A stretch of DNA of 64,000 nucleotides from Peribolospora baueri (GCA_029717555.1 JAMDHS010000010.1:248001-312000), one strand, 5' to 3'; positions 38,062 through 50,494 are shown, numbered from the stretch's first letter. The notes: generated from the sequence alone by a model not told the origin. Numbers and translations are program-made.

Positions 38062-38310
38062 ACCGAGCACCAGCGACGCCAGCGGGCCAGCGCAAAGTGC
38101 AAGAGGGATATTCGAAAGTCCCCGCAGGAGAAGTCGACAGAGAGGATCGAAGTCGAGCCGGACCGACAACAGCGGACGCGTACGAGGTCGATCGCCCCCT
38201 TTGGCGGCGGAGATAAGCGGGCAAAGCTCTCACCAACCAGGCGAGCACCACCTCGCCCTCCCGAGAACTTCCATCGTGATTGACACCTCTGGTCTCATCC
38301 TCCATCGGTC
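38062..38310. promoter_or_regulatory. Shared promoter of LRR gene and complex I 21 kDa subunit
   Basis: The two start codons diverge with 249 bases between them, so regulatory sites for both must lie here or extend into the genes. No named site recognised. Confidence 0.5.
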
Positions 38311-39238
38311 ATGGCAACCAAGCGAGCGGCAGAGAAGGTGGTGCGGTACGCCGACCCCACCAAGTACCACTACATTGAGGGCCAGACCCCGTTCTGGCGC
38401 AAGTTCAGGGAGCTCTTCACTGTCAACCCGGAGTGCGTTTGCGTTTCGTCGCATGCTATCTCCGGATCGCCGGTTGCCTGCTCCGACGATCTTCCCGGTG
38501 CTATTTGCTCCATTGACTGACTCTCCCCGTGCTATCTCTATGGAACCAACTCCATTTCAGGATCTCCTCCGGTCTCCCTCTTCCTAATGAAAACCGCTAC
38601 CCTCAGCCCGGTTCCAGGCTCGAGAGCCATGCCAATCCTCCGTCGAAGGGTGAGTCCAGCTTAGTGAATACTCCTTCACGCGGCAAGACCTCGACTAAGG
38701 TTTTTTTTTTTAATCGCTCGCTGTGCAGCGTCTGATCTGGCCAATAACCCTTAGTGAGTGAATGCTTTGAGCTCTTTTTGCTTTGGAGCTGCAGGGCTGA
38801 GGCGACGCGTGCCCATCCCCACTACAGCTGGAAGCGCGACTTCCGTCGCTCCTACCCTCGCCTCGAGGTGATCAGCCAGCAGCATCTCACTCAGCTTCTG
38901 CTGGCCCAGCCTGAAGGCCAAGCGTGAGTCTAGGTGTTGTTCTCGTTACCCTCGTCTTTGTGTCAACTTCAGCATCTTTAACATCGTCATTCGTATTCCT
39001 CAGGCAAATCGGCGACGGATCTCAAGCCCCGGAAGGCCAGACGGCCGTGGCCACCGTGGACACTTCCTCTCCTTCGGCGTTCACGGAGGCGCTCGTTGCG
39101 GCGCACAGTGGCGACAAGGCCTACTCCACCTCCAGGCTGCCCCCCACGCCGCCATTCAAGACTTGGAAGGCCAAGGTTGTTCCCGACGCCGTACCTCACG
39201 GCGAGCACCAGTACTGGCCTATGAAGAGCTACGTTTGA
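38311..39238 (+). CDS. NADH:ubiquinone oxidoreductase 21 kDa subunit (complex I)
   Basis: An accessory subunit of mitochondrial complex I found in filamentous and basidiomycete fungi (the Neurospora 21 kDa type). Five exons (38311-38432, 38561-38649, 38729-38753, 38828-38923, 39004-39238) give 188 residues; the third exon is only 25 nt. The family signature spans the splices: EISSGLPLPNENRYPQPGSR, ASDLANNPYWKRDFRRSYPR and QQHLTQLLLAQPEGQ. The C-terminus ends HGEHQYWPMKSYV. There is no classical cleavable presequence at the start (MATKRAAEKVVRYADPTKYH), although the segment is basic. Two possible acceptors exist for exon 4; the one at 38828 is needed to restore YWKRD. Presence of complex I fits an obligate respiratory basidiomycete. 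Confidence 0.85.
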
Positions 39239-39512
39239 GCTTGGGCCCCCCCTAATTGTGCGCTAGACTGATCGGAAAGATGACATGGGGTCTATTGAAT
39301 CTTGTGAGACGCCCTGCGCGCCGGAGAGGCGCCGAGCTAGGACTCTGAACGTCGCTGAACAGCTGTTTGAGCGGCGCTGTCATCGACGGAGTGTTGGCAA
39401 GGATGTACGGGTCTGTGTCCCGGACGTAAATGAATGCGATGACGAATGCGACATCAATATCCCAAACTTATTCTGACAACATAGCATGTGCCGATTAATG
39501 ACGGAGTTGAAG

Positions 39513-40196
39513 CTAACCCCGAAGCACGCCGAGGCTGTTGCCATTGGAGTACCTCGTAATAATCAAAGGCTTGACAACTCTAGCCGGTGCCGAACGGTCT
39601 TCGCGGTCTTCGCCGAGCTTGCCAAGGAAGGTGCTTTGCAGCGCCGCATCCATGCCTTCCTTCGCTCCATCCAGGCCGCCTTCCGAGCTGCGGAGGCCCT
39701 CGGCGGTGTGCTTCTTGAACGATGCCAGGTCTTTGTGGAGGTCTTTCTGGTCCTTTGCGAGGTTGGTGGGCCCGTTGGGGGAGGTGATCTTGTGAGCCAG
39801 GGAAATAGCGCCTTGCTCTTTCCGAGGGGGAGGAGAAGGGGTCGACAACGCCGCGGGCGAAGTGGGCATGGGATGCTCGCTGGCAAGACTGGAGACGACT
39901 GCGTGAGATGGGCTCTTGGCGGCCAGCAATGGAGCTGCCAAGCCTTTGATCCCAACGGGAGGAAGCACGCCGCGAGACCGGACCTCTTAAAAGGTCATAT
40001 ACCCAAAGAAGAGGGCAACACGGTAAGTGGGCGCTTGCCCGCGATCGAACAGCCAGCCATGGCACTTACGCTCGCTTCCAGAAGGTGTGCCATTGAGATA
40101 ACGATCGGACGAGGAGCCGGTCGTGGAGAGACTGTGGACGCTCATGAAGGCGCAGGTGAAGAGAATGAAGAGAGGGAAGTGGCCGAAGAGATGCAT
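39513..40196 (-). CDS. Secreted or lumenal protein of unknown function
   Basis: Two exons (40196-40070 and 39985-39513; donor GTAAGT, acceptor TTTTAAG) encode 199 residues. A clear signal peptide opens it (MHLFGHFPLFILFTCAFMSV, likely cut after VHSLS), followed by a Ser-rich stretch. The middle is Ser/Pro/Ala-rich. A charged helix follows (NLAKDQKDLHKDLASFKKHT, then EGLRSSEGGLDGAKEGMDAA), and the end is basic (RVVKPLIITRYSNGNSLGVL). No Cys pairs, no catalytic motif and no known family. An upstream reading of the same frame has no ATG before a stop in good context. It could be a secreted effector-like or cell-surface protein. Confidence 0.65.
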
Positions 40197-40853
40197 GGTG
40201 GTAGAGGAGTCCTGTTGAGAAATACAAGAAGCCGAAGGAGTGTGAGTGCCAAAAGAAGGTGGTGAGCGGACAAAGGGGCGAGCGTGGAAGGGAAATGGTG
40301 GAAAAGAAGAAGAGGGGTGCCGGAAAACGGCGAAACGGGGCTTATAACGCTCTATCAGGACGTCAGTCGACCACAACAGTCGTACCCCGGCCGGCCTCGC
40401 GGACGCACTAGAGTTGATGGAAGCGCGTAGGCACGCGAAGGTCGGCCATCTCGTCCGGAACACGTGGGGAAGAGTCTCACAACATGTTCAGTGACGGTTG
40501 AGCAGCATAGCACAAGTTGCCCAGCTGATTCGCTACGCGTGCACAGAGCACCGTATCCTTGTCATCGGATCATCCTTCAAACGGCGGAACGACATTTGCT
40601 GCTGATGGCGGCAAAAGAGACCGTGTGACAATCTCGACAAAAAGTGACTCCACCCAATAACGCCCTTCGCGATCACACTTGCGTCTTTGTTTACCTGACA
40701 GGCCATGTCTATAGAAGGTGCGGCCTATGTCGTAGAGTAATACAGAACGTGATGATGAACGAAGGCAATGTCCCACCGAACAGCGACGGATGTTGCGAGG
40801 AGCGTCTGCGTCCCGATCAGGAAGAACTGTGCAACGCCCTCGCGGTCAGATCA
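40197..40853. other. Intergenic region, upstream of the secreted-protein gene
   Basis: Lies between the secreted-protein start and the PET117 stop, both on the minus strand. Only short motif-free frames; likely promoter plus 3'UTR. Confidence 0.55.
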
Positions 40854-41202
40854 CTATGACGGCGAGCGGTCCTGTTCCGAGCTCGCGCGTAAGGTGTCCC
40901 TGGTTGGCTGCATTAGCTTGAACATCCTCTCCCTCTCCTGATTTCGCTCTAGATCTTGCTGTCGTTCAAGGGCAATGCGCTTCTTCTCCGCTACTCGAGC
41001 TTCGTCGCGAATCACGCCGGCGTACATGACCTGCGAGGACCAAGTTCCACAACGGCTCAGCCAAGCTCCCAGTCTGGTCCAGGTCTCGAGCGCTCGCTCC
41101 GCTCACCTCCCTCTCCTTGGTCTGAATGTAGTGCACGCCCCAAACGGTGACCCCGGCGAAGAGGACCGAGGCGGCAAGCGTCGCCTTAGCTGCTCTTGAC
41201 AT
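40854..41202 (-). CDS. PET117: Cytochrome c oxidase assembly protein Pet117
   Basis: Pet117 is a small mitochondrial inner-membrane protein needed for cytochrome oxidase assembly, working with Pet191/Cox15 during haem A formation. Two exons (41202-41107, 41030-40854) give 90 residues. The start is MSRAAKATLAASVLFAGVTV, a membrane-inserting signal-anchor segment, followed by WGVHYIQTKEREVMYAGVIR and a charged helix rich in Arg/Glu. This matches Pet117 across fungi and animals in length and order. The intron sits right after KERE. It diverges from ATP4, another oxidative-phosphorylation gene, with 349 bases between starts. Confidence 0.9.
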
Positions 41203-41551
41203 GCCTACCTGCCTCCAACACCTCGTGTCGTGAGGTGTGATTTGAGATTCCGAGGAAGTGGTGAGTGGAGGAGGGACGTGCACTGCCGTCTTCGCGGTTC
41301 GCTTCGGTTCGCTTCTTCAGATCTAATCTCGAGATCCCGGCGGAATAACAGTTTCGTAACCAAACAGTAATAAGGCCGTCGAATTGAAATATGAAAGTAG
41401 CTCTCGGTTGCCGGTGGCTACTGCTGCGGATTTCCCACGCTTGAGGACTTTCGCCATCGCCCCGTCGCTCGCCGAGGTCGACGGACCGGCCGCTTCGATC
41501 TTCCGTCTCCCACCTTTACTTCATCTTCGCATCCTCCCTCGTTCCTTCGTC
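41203..41551. promoter_or_regulatory. Bidirectional promoter between PET117 and ATP4
   Basis: Head-to-head start codons of two mitochondrial energy genes flank this 349-base interval. A direct repeat GGTTCGCTTC occurs at about 41296-41315 (CGGTTCGCTTCGGTTCGCTTC). Which factor binds is unknown. Confidence 0.55.
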
Positions 41552-42868
41552 ATGGCTTTTCGTCTCGCCGCCAAGCGGGTGCCAGGTGAGTTTGTGCGCC
41601 TGGCTCTTCGGTGTGGCCCATGATGCGCTTACTCATTTTCCGGCTTTCCTCTTCGACTTTGCAGGCGCGCTCGTCAAGCCGAGCGTCGCTGCCATTGCGC
41701 CTCGCGTTGCGCCTGCGTGAGTTTACGCTCAGCTTGGCTCTGCCGGCCGGTTGCAGGCGTCTCCTTTTCTTGAACGACGCGATCTTTTTGAGGCTCACAT
41801 GTCTCTACCGCTTCCGTCTTGCATTTGCGTCCCTCCAGTGCTTTGCGCCAATACTCGGACAGTGAGTTTTACGGGCGCTTTTCTCGATCGCCGTGACTAC
41901 CGGTGTTGAATGCAGAAGCTCATCTATGTTCTTCTTGCCTCACATCTATTCACTACCATACAGAGCCCACCCCCGAGGCCAAGGCTTCCTCCCTTCTCGA
42001 TGCTCTCCCCGGCAACTCCGTCGTCTCCAAGACCGGCTGGGTCACTCTTGGTGGTGGTCTCACCGCGGCGGCCATCTCCAACGAGCTCTATGTCGCCAAC
42101 GAGGAGACCGCCATTCTCATCGGATTCCTTGTCTTCGCCGGTCTCGTCGGCCGTGCTATCAAGCAGCCGTACGTCGAGTGGGCTGAGGGTCACATCAGCG
42201 TGAGTTACGACGCCCGACTCGGGGAGCGTGAGGAGGAGGGGGAAACTCATATCAGTTTATCATCTTCTCTTTCCTCTAGCGCATTGCCGACATCCTCAAC
42301 AAGGCTCGCGCCGAGCACACTTCCGCCGTCCAGAAGCGTATTGACTCTGTCGGCGAGATGAAGGACGTCGTCGATGTCACCAAGGGTCTCTTCGCTGTCG
42401 CCAAGGTAAGGAGTCCCGCAAACCTGTGGAAGTTTTTCTTCATGAATAAAAACTCATTCCAGGGGGTGTTGACCCATCTATTTTCCTCCGCCCCTTCCTC
42501 CGTGATACGCAGGAGACCGCCCAGCTCGAGCACGAGGCTTTCGAGCTCCGCCAGCGCACGCAGCTTGCCGCCGAGGTCAAGTCCGTCCTCGACTCTTGGG
42601 TCCGCTTCGAGGCGCAGGAGCGCGAGCAGGAGCAGCGCCGTCTTGCCCAGACTGTCATCTCCAAGGTGCTTGAGGACCTCAAGGACGACAAGCTTCAGAA
42701 AGAGATCCTTCAGAACGCTGTCGCTGAGGTTGAGCGTAAGTGACTGTCTCCATAGCTTGACCCTTCTCCTTGCTTCATTTCTTCTGCTCTGGACGTCTCG
42801 TTGACGCGCTTATCGCAATACGACACCACTTGGGGATTGCAGAGCTCATCAAGGACAAGAAGATCTAA
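41552..42868 (+). CDS. ATP4: Mitochondrial ATP synthase subunit 4 (b subunit)
   Basis: Subunit b is the peripheral stator stalk of F1Fo ATP synthase. Seven exons (41552-41585, 41665-41716, 41839-41861, 41964-42199, 42280-42405, 42513-42735, 42843-42868) encode 239 residues; exon 3 has 23 nt and the last 26 nt. The N-terminus is a mitochondrial presequence (MAFRLAAKRVPGALVKPSVA). Two membrane segments follow (VSKTGWVTLGGGLTAAAISN and TAILIGFLVFAGLVGRAI), then the long charged helix: ADILNKARAEHTSAVQKRID, TAQLEHEAFELRQRTQLAAE, EVKSVLDSWVRFEAQEREQE, ending LIKDKKI. This is the canonical Atp4 layout and length. Confidence 0.94.
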
Positions 42869-43345
42869 ACCGGTAGATTATCCTTAACACGGCTGCTCGT
42901 CAGTCGCCATTCGTGCTCCCACCCAGACCATCGAGCCCTCATCCTTTCGTGCATCTATTGTATGCTCGTAAACACCGGACTGAACTGAATGGAAACCGTC
43001 TTCTCGACCTGATTCGACGCGCATAGGAGTGTCGTGTTCGACCCCGCAGATAGAGTCGATGCGGCCTGTTATCCTGTCGTTACGGGCCGTTCTATGATTG
43101 TTACCTTTCCTCTGGCTCTTATTGTATTTCCGCTGGTGCGCACCTGAGTCTCATTGAGAGTGGACTGCACATGACCTGCCAGCCAGGCTATACCTGATCC
43201 TGTCCGATGCTATCTCCCGCCGCAGTACTGTCGAGCGGGAGCACTCGTGTGCCTTAAGCACCTGCACCTCCATATCCCTTCTCTCGAACGCCAAAGAACT
43301 CGACAAGCCGTCAGGACGATCCGTCGCCCAATCGCTCCGAGAGAG
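42869..43345. other. Intergenic region ATP4 to dipeptidyl aminopeptidase
   Basis: About 480 bases holding the ATP4 3'UTR and the promoter of the next plus-strand gene. No gene seen. Confidence 0.6.
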
Positions 43346-46300
43346 ATGCTCGGAGCATCTTACGCACCTGTAGCTCAGGAGGAGGACGAGGCGTCCTACC
43401 CGCTAACCTCGGTCGAGAGGGTTCCTTCCAGGGGACATCAATCATCGGCACCAGCACCGGGGCGAATTGGAACCCCGGACTTGCCGCCCCTTCCGCCCAT
43501 CCTCTACCCCGGGGTGAGCTTGTCCAAGGAATCACTGGTGTCCAGTCAGGAGTCCGATGGGACGCTTGCGGACGAGGGTGTGGTTCGGTACAAGGATGGA
43601 GATACCGCGGAGGGTGAGGGGGACGAGGAAGCCGGTCTGGATGGAGTCCGAAACTCGGGAAGCGGAGTGAGTCGCTTCAGTCACATTTCGAACGAAGAGT
43701 AGAGCATCACACCTGATACCATGTCATCCTACGCCTTCCTTTAGCCAAACGCACCCTCTCGCGTGCGAAGGCTAGCGATCATCCTCTTCTGCATCCTCTT
43801 AGCATCGGTAGTCATAGGCTTCCTGACGGCATCGTCATATCATCCCTCTGAGATTTTGACGTCGGGTCCGAAGAAGCTGGGCATGGACCTCATCTTCAAT
43901 GACACGTTCCAGCCGAAAAGGAAGAGCTTGAGCTGGCTCAAAGAAGGTGAGCCGCGAACCTCGTCTCATGTCCCTGGAGCAGATGCTCCACTAGATGTAG
44001 CCAATCGGTCAATTTTGACTGTAGACAGTACTGAGCGCATCTCTGCCTGCCAGCCAACGACGGCGTCTTCTCGTATCGGAACGATGACGACGACATCATA
44101 CTGGAGGACGTCTTGTACAGGGCGCATTCCCTCGACAGAAAGCCTGGTAGGGTTCGAGCCAACTCCTCGGCGGAGAAAGGAAAGATACGAACGCTGGTCA
44201 AAGGCGCGGATTTGAAAGACGTGAGCTCGTGTTTTGAACTGGTTCTGTGCTTGCTTGTCGGTCGTTGAGCCAATTTGTTCTGTTTTCAGACTCAAGGCCA
44301 CCGTCTCCAATGGACTGACTTCTCTGTGTCAGCCGATGAGCGATACATCCTCTTGGCTGCTGATACGCAGAGGGTAAGATATTCATTTGTTCAGCTAGCT
44401 CAAGGCTTATCAACCGCTTTTCCGGGCTCACATTTGACTGTATGTCCATTCAGCAATGGCGCTGGTCAACAGTGTCCAATTATTACATCCACGATCTAAC
44501 CACAAAGACCACGACGCCAGTCCAGTCGCCCTCGGATCCACCCACTATCTCTTACGCCGTGTGGTCACCAAGGGGTGCATCGCTCGCCTACGTGTCCTCG
44601 AACGATCTTTATGTCAAGTCCTCGCCGTCGTCCGCGCCTGTCCGCGTCACCACGGACGGCACGGCTAACGTCTTTAACGGCGTTCCGGATTGGGTGTATG
44701 AGGAGGAGGTCTTCGGACGGCCTTACGCGCTCTGGTGGTCACCCGACTCCTCTCGCATCGCTTACTTACGCTTCGACGAATCAAAGGTGCCGATCTTCGA
44801 ATTCCCCATATACAACCCTTCCACCGAAGCCGGCCACACGACCCCCTACCTGGCCCAGAGCCCGCTCAAGTACCCCAAGCCTGGCTATCCGAATCCCGTT
44901 GTCAGTGTGCATCTCTTCGACCTCGCTGCAGTGCAAACTGGTGCGAGTGTCCGCTCAGCAACACAAGAACTCGTGTCTCCGTCCAAGGACATTACCAAGT
45001 CCGGCCACGGTCTCTCTGAGGCCGACCTGGCCGTCGACGAAGCGCTGAGCAACATCCAAGAGCGATTAGTGACAGAGGTGGTATGGGTCGGAGTGAAGGA
45101 TTTACTCGTCCGCGAGACGAATAGAGTCAGCGATGTCATGCGTATCGTAAATTTCCCGGTCGGACTCAAGAACGTAGGCAAGGGCGAAAGCGGGAACTTC
45201 GTTGGTGACGTTGTGCGAAGATGGGATGTTCGCAAGGAGGGAGGGTGGATAGAAGCTGTAAGTGTGCTGAACTTGCGTCTCTGCCGAAGTCTGCATTCTT
45301 GCAGGTCCTCACACCCAGCTTGAACCCGATTCGCCAGGCACAAACGATCGAACCCCTTTTCGATCCTTATGATCTGGAAAAGGAAGCAAATCTGACCGCC
45401 TACCTTGACGTCTTTCCTTCCAAAGAAGGCTTCAATCATGTCGCGTATTTCGCCAACGTCTCTCAGTCCGAGCCTTCGTGGCTTACCAAAGGGGAATGGG
45501 AGGTTGACGGTTCGCTGAGTTACGTGGACATCAAACGAAAGAAAGCGTAAGCATTTGACGTTACAGCTCTGCAAGGATGAGAAGTCTTTTCATGGTCCTG
45601 ACCCGTCTCGTGTCCACTCGAATGGACGGATGAGCAGTTACTTTGTGGCTGCTATGCCGTCTTCGATCCAGCGACACTTGTTCTCCGTCGAACTGCCGAA
45701 TGACAGCACCGTCGTACCTAGTGCGACCTCGAATCCGACAGCGTTGACGGACACTTCTAAACAGGGCTCGCATAGCGTCTCCTTTTCATCGCACGGAGGT
45801 TATTACTTGCTCGACCACCACGGACCAGATGTTCCCTGGCAGAAGGTCGTTTCTTTAGATGACGAGGGTGAGCGCGATTATCCATATTTCCTTTGCCTTA
45901 AGTGGTCGCAGGACGCTAACATCGTGTCATTACAATTGCAGACGTGACATTCGTCTACGAGGACAATGGCGACCTGAATAAAACCTCAGCACAATACGAA
46001 ATGCCGATCATTACCTGGCAGACTGTCCAGAATGACGAAGGGCAAGGTGAGCGAGATCTACTTTTCGATTGTTTACAGTGGCCGAGGACGCTCAGATCTA
46101 CTCTCATCGATCAGACATGAATGTCAAGGAGATACTCCCCGCGCGTATGGATGCTTCGGGTCGCATCAAGTACCCGGTTCTGTTCCGAGTGTACGGGGGG
46201 CCGAATTCACAGATGGTCAATTCTCAGTGGGAGAGAGATTGGCACCACTACTTGGCAACCGTCCTAAACGTTATCGTCGTCGTCGTGGACGGCCGAGGTA

Positions 46301-47214
46301 CAGGCTTTCGGGGCCGCAAGTTCCGCAACCCCGTCACGAGCAATCTCGGTCATTACGAGGCCTTGGACGTCATTGCGGCCGCCAGACAGTGGGCACAGAA
46401 GAAATATTGCGATCGCAAGAGGATCGGCGTGTGGGGATGGGTGAGTGCGATCCGTCTCCGGGTTCCAATAGACGAATAGACCTTAACTCGTGTGCTGACG
46501 AAATATCCTAAACCTGTCCAGTCCTATGGGGGCTATCTCACGGCAAAGGTCGTGGAGGCAAATTCGGGTGTCGTCACGCTCGGAATGTCTGTTGCCGTGA
46601 GTCTCTAATCACACGGGATATAAGAAATTTTGTTGAATATCTGCACGTGTTGACGCCCTCCGATCTTCTGCATTCATTGAGCAAGCCTGTCACGGACTGG
46701 CGCTTCTATGGTGGGCTTCCTCCGATTATGTTTCTCCTTCGAGACGGGAATTCACCTCGATTTCCGCCTTTCCCGCCAAACAGACACCATTTACACTGAG
46801 CGCTACATGAAGACTCCAGATATGAACTCGATCGGGTATCAAAATTCTTCAGTACACAACATGACCGGCTTTGCAAACGCCAACTTCTTGCTCGCTCACG
46901 GAAGTGGCGACGACAATGGTACGTCCAATACCTCTCAGGAGAAAGATGATTAATTCAATTGGTAGCGGTCGTTCACTTCATCTTCTGCCATCCCATTCCC
47001 TTGCGTATATTCAGTCCATTTCGAGAACTCGGCGAATTTACTCGATCTACTCACGGCTGCTGCCGTCAGAACGTTCCGCTTCCGAATGTTCACGGATTCG
47101 CAGCACGCCATTCAAACAAGAGGCGCCTATCGTGAACTGCACGAGTTTATGACCTCCTTCCTCGTGGAGAGGTGGAAGCTCGGCAAGCGAAAGCCGGTTC
47201 ACGACGTGTCATAG
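43346..47214 (+). CDS. DAP2: Type II membrane dipeptidyl aminopeptidase (S9B family)
   Basis: A Golgi or vacuole-membrane serine protease that removes X-Pro/X-Ala dipeptides; Ste13 (pheromone processing) and Dap2 are yeast relatives. Thirteen exons (43346-43666, 43745-43946, 44054-44220, 44290-44373, 44454-45257, 45305-45546, 45635-45867, 45942-46046, 46079-46440, 46522-46596, 46686-46710, 46784-46918, 47015-47214) give 984 residues. A 115-residue cytosolic tail precedes the single membrane anchor ([20 protein letters not shown]). The beta-propeller has [20 protein letters not shown] and [10 protein letters not shown]. The catalytic triad is complete: Ser841 in GWSYGG, Asp916 in HGSGDDNVH and His949 in DSQHAI. 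An intron divides the GW-SYGG motif. The start is the first ATG of the frame. Dap2 versus Ste13 cannot be decided from sequence alone. Confidence 0.92.
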
Positions 47215-47401
47215 TACGCTTTCGGTTGCCTGATGATTCTTCCTATACCTTACTGAGCGTTTGATGGATAGAGATCTTCCCGATACTGTAGTTTGTGTTG
47301 AAGCTGTCTGAAAACACTCGCGAGATTGTCATGGCTGATCCCAACTAAAATTATATGGTACATGAGGGTCCGGAAGCGGGTTACGAGCGGGAGGCAGCCG
47401 C

Positions 47402-50231
47402 TCATCTCTTTACGGTACGGCGTCCACCGATGAGCGACCGTGTGGGGTGACTCGAGGACGAAGGAGGCTGCCGGGACACTTTCCTCGATGGTTCACCTAA
47501 TGCCCGGGCCTCCAACTTGACCCTCTTGGGAGATCCTGCCTCCAGCGGAGGCGCGGAGTGAGCGTTTTCCTTGCCCGTACCCGCTGTGGCCCTGTCGTTC
47601 TCCGACCTTCCTCGAGCTTTTGTGGATGGTATCTTGGAAGGCCGGGAAAGCGCCTGTTTAGGTTGCGGCTGGGATAGCGCGTCGTCGAGCTCTGCAGCCA
47701 AAGACCTCGGTCCGGCAGCTTGCGAGCGCCGACTCACTCGGGGAGGGGAAATGACGCCATTTTCCTCTGGCTCGAGGGGGGCAAGGATCCGAGAGAGAGG
47801 ACTCGGCTGCGCGGGCTCGGCGCCCCAAGCTGCGGTTCTCCTCTTCTGCCTCGGCGCCGGTGAAACAGCTGAAAACTGCGCCGGCTGGTCAGAGAGCGGC
47901 GCGGAGGAAGAAGAGCCTTGAGACCTGCTGCTTCTTCGGATAGGCCCAGGCGCCATATCGTTCTTCGATGATTGTCGATCCGAAGGACCGGCGGAAAATT
48001 GAACCTTGGAAGAGCTGGACTTCTCAGGCCCGCGTGAATGCGAAGACTCATCTAGAAGCGCCCCAATGCCTTTCGCTCGCTTTTCCTCCAAAAGAGCCGC
48101 GCGCTGTGCCTGTCCATATAAGAAAGGGCGGCCCATAGCCAGACGTGTCAGCACAGTAGTATCGATCGACGCTTCTTTGGACGGAGCTCTCCGCACCTCG
48201 ACCTCGGCCCGCTCTTTGCCGAGTTTAATGGCGGCTTCCGTGAACTGGCGCCGTTCCTCTTCAAGCTGCTGGCGCTGCTTTGCGAGCTCTTCAACTTCTT
48301 CGGCATGCCATGCTCTGGTAAAGACATCGACGACGAGCGTTGCGGTCAGTGACTCTTCCGGGATCTTGAGATCCTGACCCGAGCGACTCACCCTGCTCCA
48401 TCCAAGCTGTCCCGAGGAATTAACGACTTCCGGCTCGAAGGCAGACCCGATGTGGACGCCATGTCGATCATGAGTTTTCGGGTCTCCTCTTCCAGAGCCT
48501 TGCGCGACTCTGAGGTGGCGAGAAGCACATGTCAGACGCCGGAGTCCGGCAAAGGGAGAGGATGCAGTACGGGAATGGACTGACCAAGTTCTTCCTTCAA
48601 AGTTTCGATCTCTCTCTTCAGCTGCTCCATCTGCTGAAGCGCCTCTTCCTCCCTCTGTGCCTGATTCTCAACAGGTTCGTCCTTCGAGATGAGTGACTCG
48701 ACGCGCGCGTAAAGAACGTTCAACGTCTCGTGTATGCGTCTTGGAGCCGGATGGTCGAGTGAAGGCGAACCGCGCGGCGATGAGGAGAAGGACGCAGATA
48801 GGCGCTTGAGCGGGGGGAAGAGAGACTGCGGATGCGACGCCGTTCGAGCTTTTAGCTTAAACGACAACAGGGTGAAGCCTTGCAGTGCTACGGGAAAGTT
48901 CCTCACCATCATCATCTCTTCCCGCCCGCCGTTGTCTTCTCCATTGGCATCCTCCTCTGACGTCCTCTTGATGACTTCATCGATTCGTTCCAATGCGTCG
49001 CACATAAGGTTCCTGAGAGCTTCATTCTCGTGCGCGAGGCGCAGCCGCTCGACCGAGAGATCGTTCAGGCTCTGCTCTAGCAACGAGGCGGCCTTCGGGT
49101 AGGAATGGAGGCAGCGAGTAGTAGAAAACAAAGACACTCAGCCTTAGCTTATCGAATAATTTGCGAGGAGAAGGAAGGACTTGACATGATCGAGTTCAGC
49201 TCACCTGGCGGGGTCCCGTCCTTTCGCTCAGGTTGACAGGCGTAGCTAGTGTCAAGCCAATCCGACCAGCCTGGGCGGAGGTCTTGTGGTGCTCGTCCGA
49301 CATCTGCTGCCACCGCGACATCACCTTCTCCATATCTTTCTCCCTTCTGCGCTGGTCGCTCTGCATTTCAGGAAATTGAATCGATCAGGGCATGTCAGAG
49401 AGAGAAGTCCCGTGCCCGGACCCAATCGAAGAAGTGGAATGCCCACCTGGGCCTGGACTTTGACGAACTGCAAGGCAGATTTACTCTTTTGCAGTTCGTC
49501 TCTGGTGACTCTATGAGCGTCTGACTCGTTTTTGAGATCTTTGAGCGCCGACCTGAGGTTGAAACGTCGTCGTAGTTGAGATGGGGGGATGCGTGAGACG
49601 TGGGCATGTAGAAAGAGGCGGAAGGAAGGCGAGCGAAGGGAGAGCAAACGGGCAATACGAGAACTTTCACAAACAAACTTACCCATGCTTTGCCTTCCAA
49701 GCCTCAACGTCCCTCTCCGCTTCTGCCACCTTTTCCTGCTCTCGTTTATACAGTCCGCACATTCTCTCATGATCGTGCAGGAGCGTGCGATGCCGAGATG
49801 CGAGGCTTTCCCGGGCGTCCAGGTCGTCCTGCGGGTGTGTTTAGGTAGTGGTCAAGGGACGCACACATAGCCCAAAGAAGACGTGGAAACATGGCCACTC
49901 ACCATCCGCTGTTGAAGCATCGAAAACATGCATTCTGCCAGCTTCTCCTTCGACTGGTCGGATAATCCGTCGAGTTCGAGGCAGTCTCGAATGAAACCAT
50001 GGGCGAGCAGCTGAGAGTTAATATACGCGAAAGATGTCGCCTGCTCGCTTGAAAAGCAAAAAGACAGTTCCGGCGATGATGGAACAGAAGATAACAGCTG
50101 GTCAGCACAGAGCACGGGCAATCGGTAAGATGGGAAGGAGAGGCAGCCCACCTGCCGAACGGACTGTTCATGACGTCGAACGACCGCTTTCCGTTCGGTG
50201 TTGTCGAACCCGACGTGTCTACGGTGGCCAT
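47402..50231 (-). CDS. msd1: Msd1/SSX2IP (ADIP)-type spindle-pole anchoring coiled-coil protein
   Basis: This family anchors microtubule minus ends at spindle poles and centrosomes (S. pombe Msd1, animal SSX2IP). Eight exons (50231-50152, 50047-49903, 49828-49683, 49552-49447, 49360-49205, 49092-48585, 48509-48392, 48314-47402) encode 723 residues. The family-defining N-terminal element is present: TSFAYINSQLLAHGFIRDCL followed by ELDGLSDQSKEKLAECMF. Long coiled coils follow (YKREQEKVAEAERDVEAWK, ASLLEQSLNDLSVERLRLAH, QMEQLKREIETLKEEL, EEVEELAKQRQQLEEERR). The last 230 residues are disordered, basic and Ser/Pro-rich (GSPKRVKLE, GGRRTVKR), probably for microtubule or regulatory contact. The assignment rests on the N-terminal element plus architecture; sequence outside it is poorly conserved in the family. 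Confidence 0.75.
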
Positions 50232-50494
50232 CCTGACACCTTCTCGGATGAGTGAGTACAGGTGAGTGAACGTCAAAAGGTGAGGCGGCACGAGGGCGAC
50301 CCTGAAAAAATGTCGGCTTCGAACGTCGGCCAGGTTGGCGTCGATCACAATCTGCAGGCGATCTTTCTCTGGTCTTTCCAGACGCGTCAACGCGCCTGAT
50401 CACGTGCCATCAAATGAATTCGAACACAACACTACTCTTATCTGCTAACCTATACATGCACTTCGCGGACAAGATCTGGCCGTGAGGCCGTCTT

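Noticed and set aside
39285-39476. 63-codon plus-strand frame with many Cys
   Set aside because: Lies in the 3' region of the complex I gene, no signal peptide, no spacing pattern typical of Cys-rich effectors.
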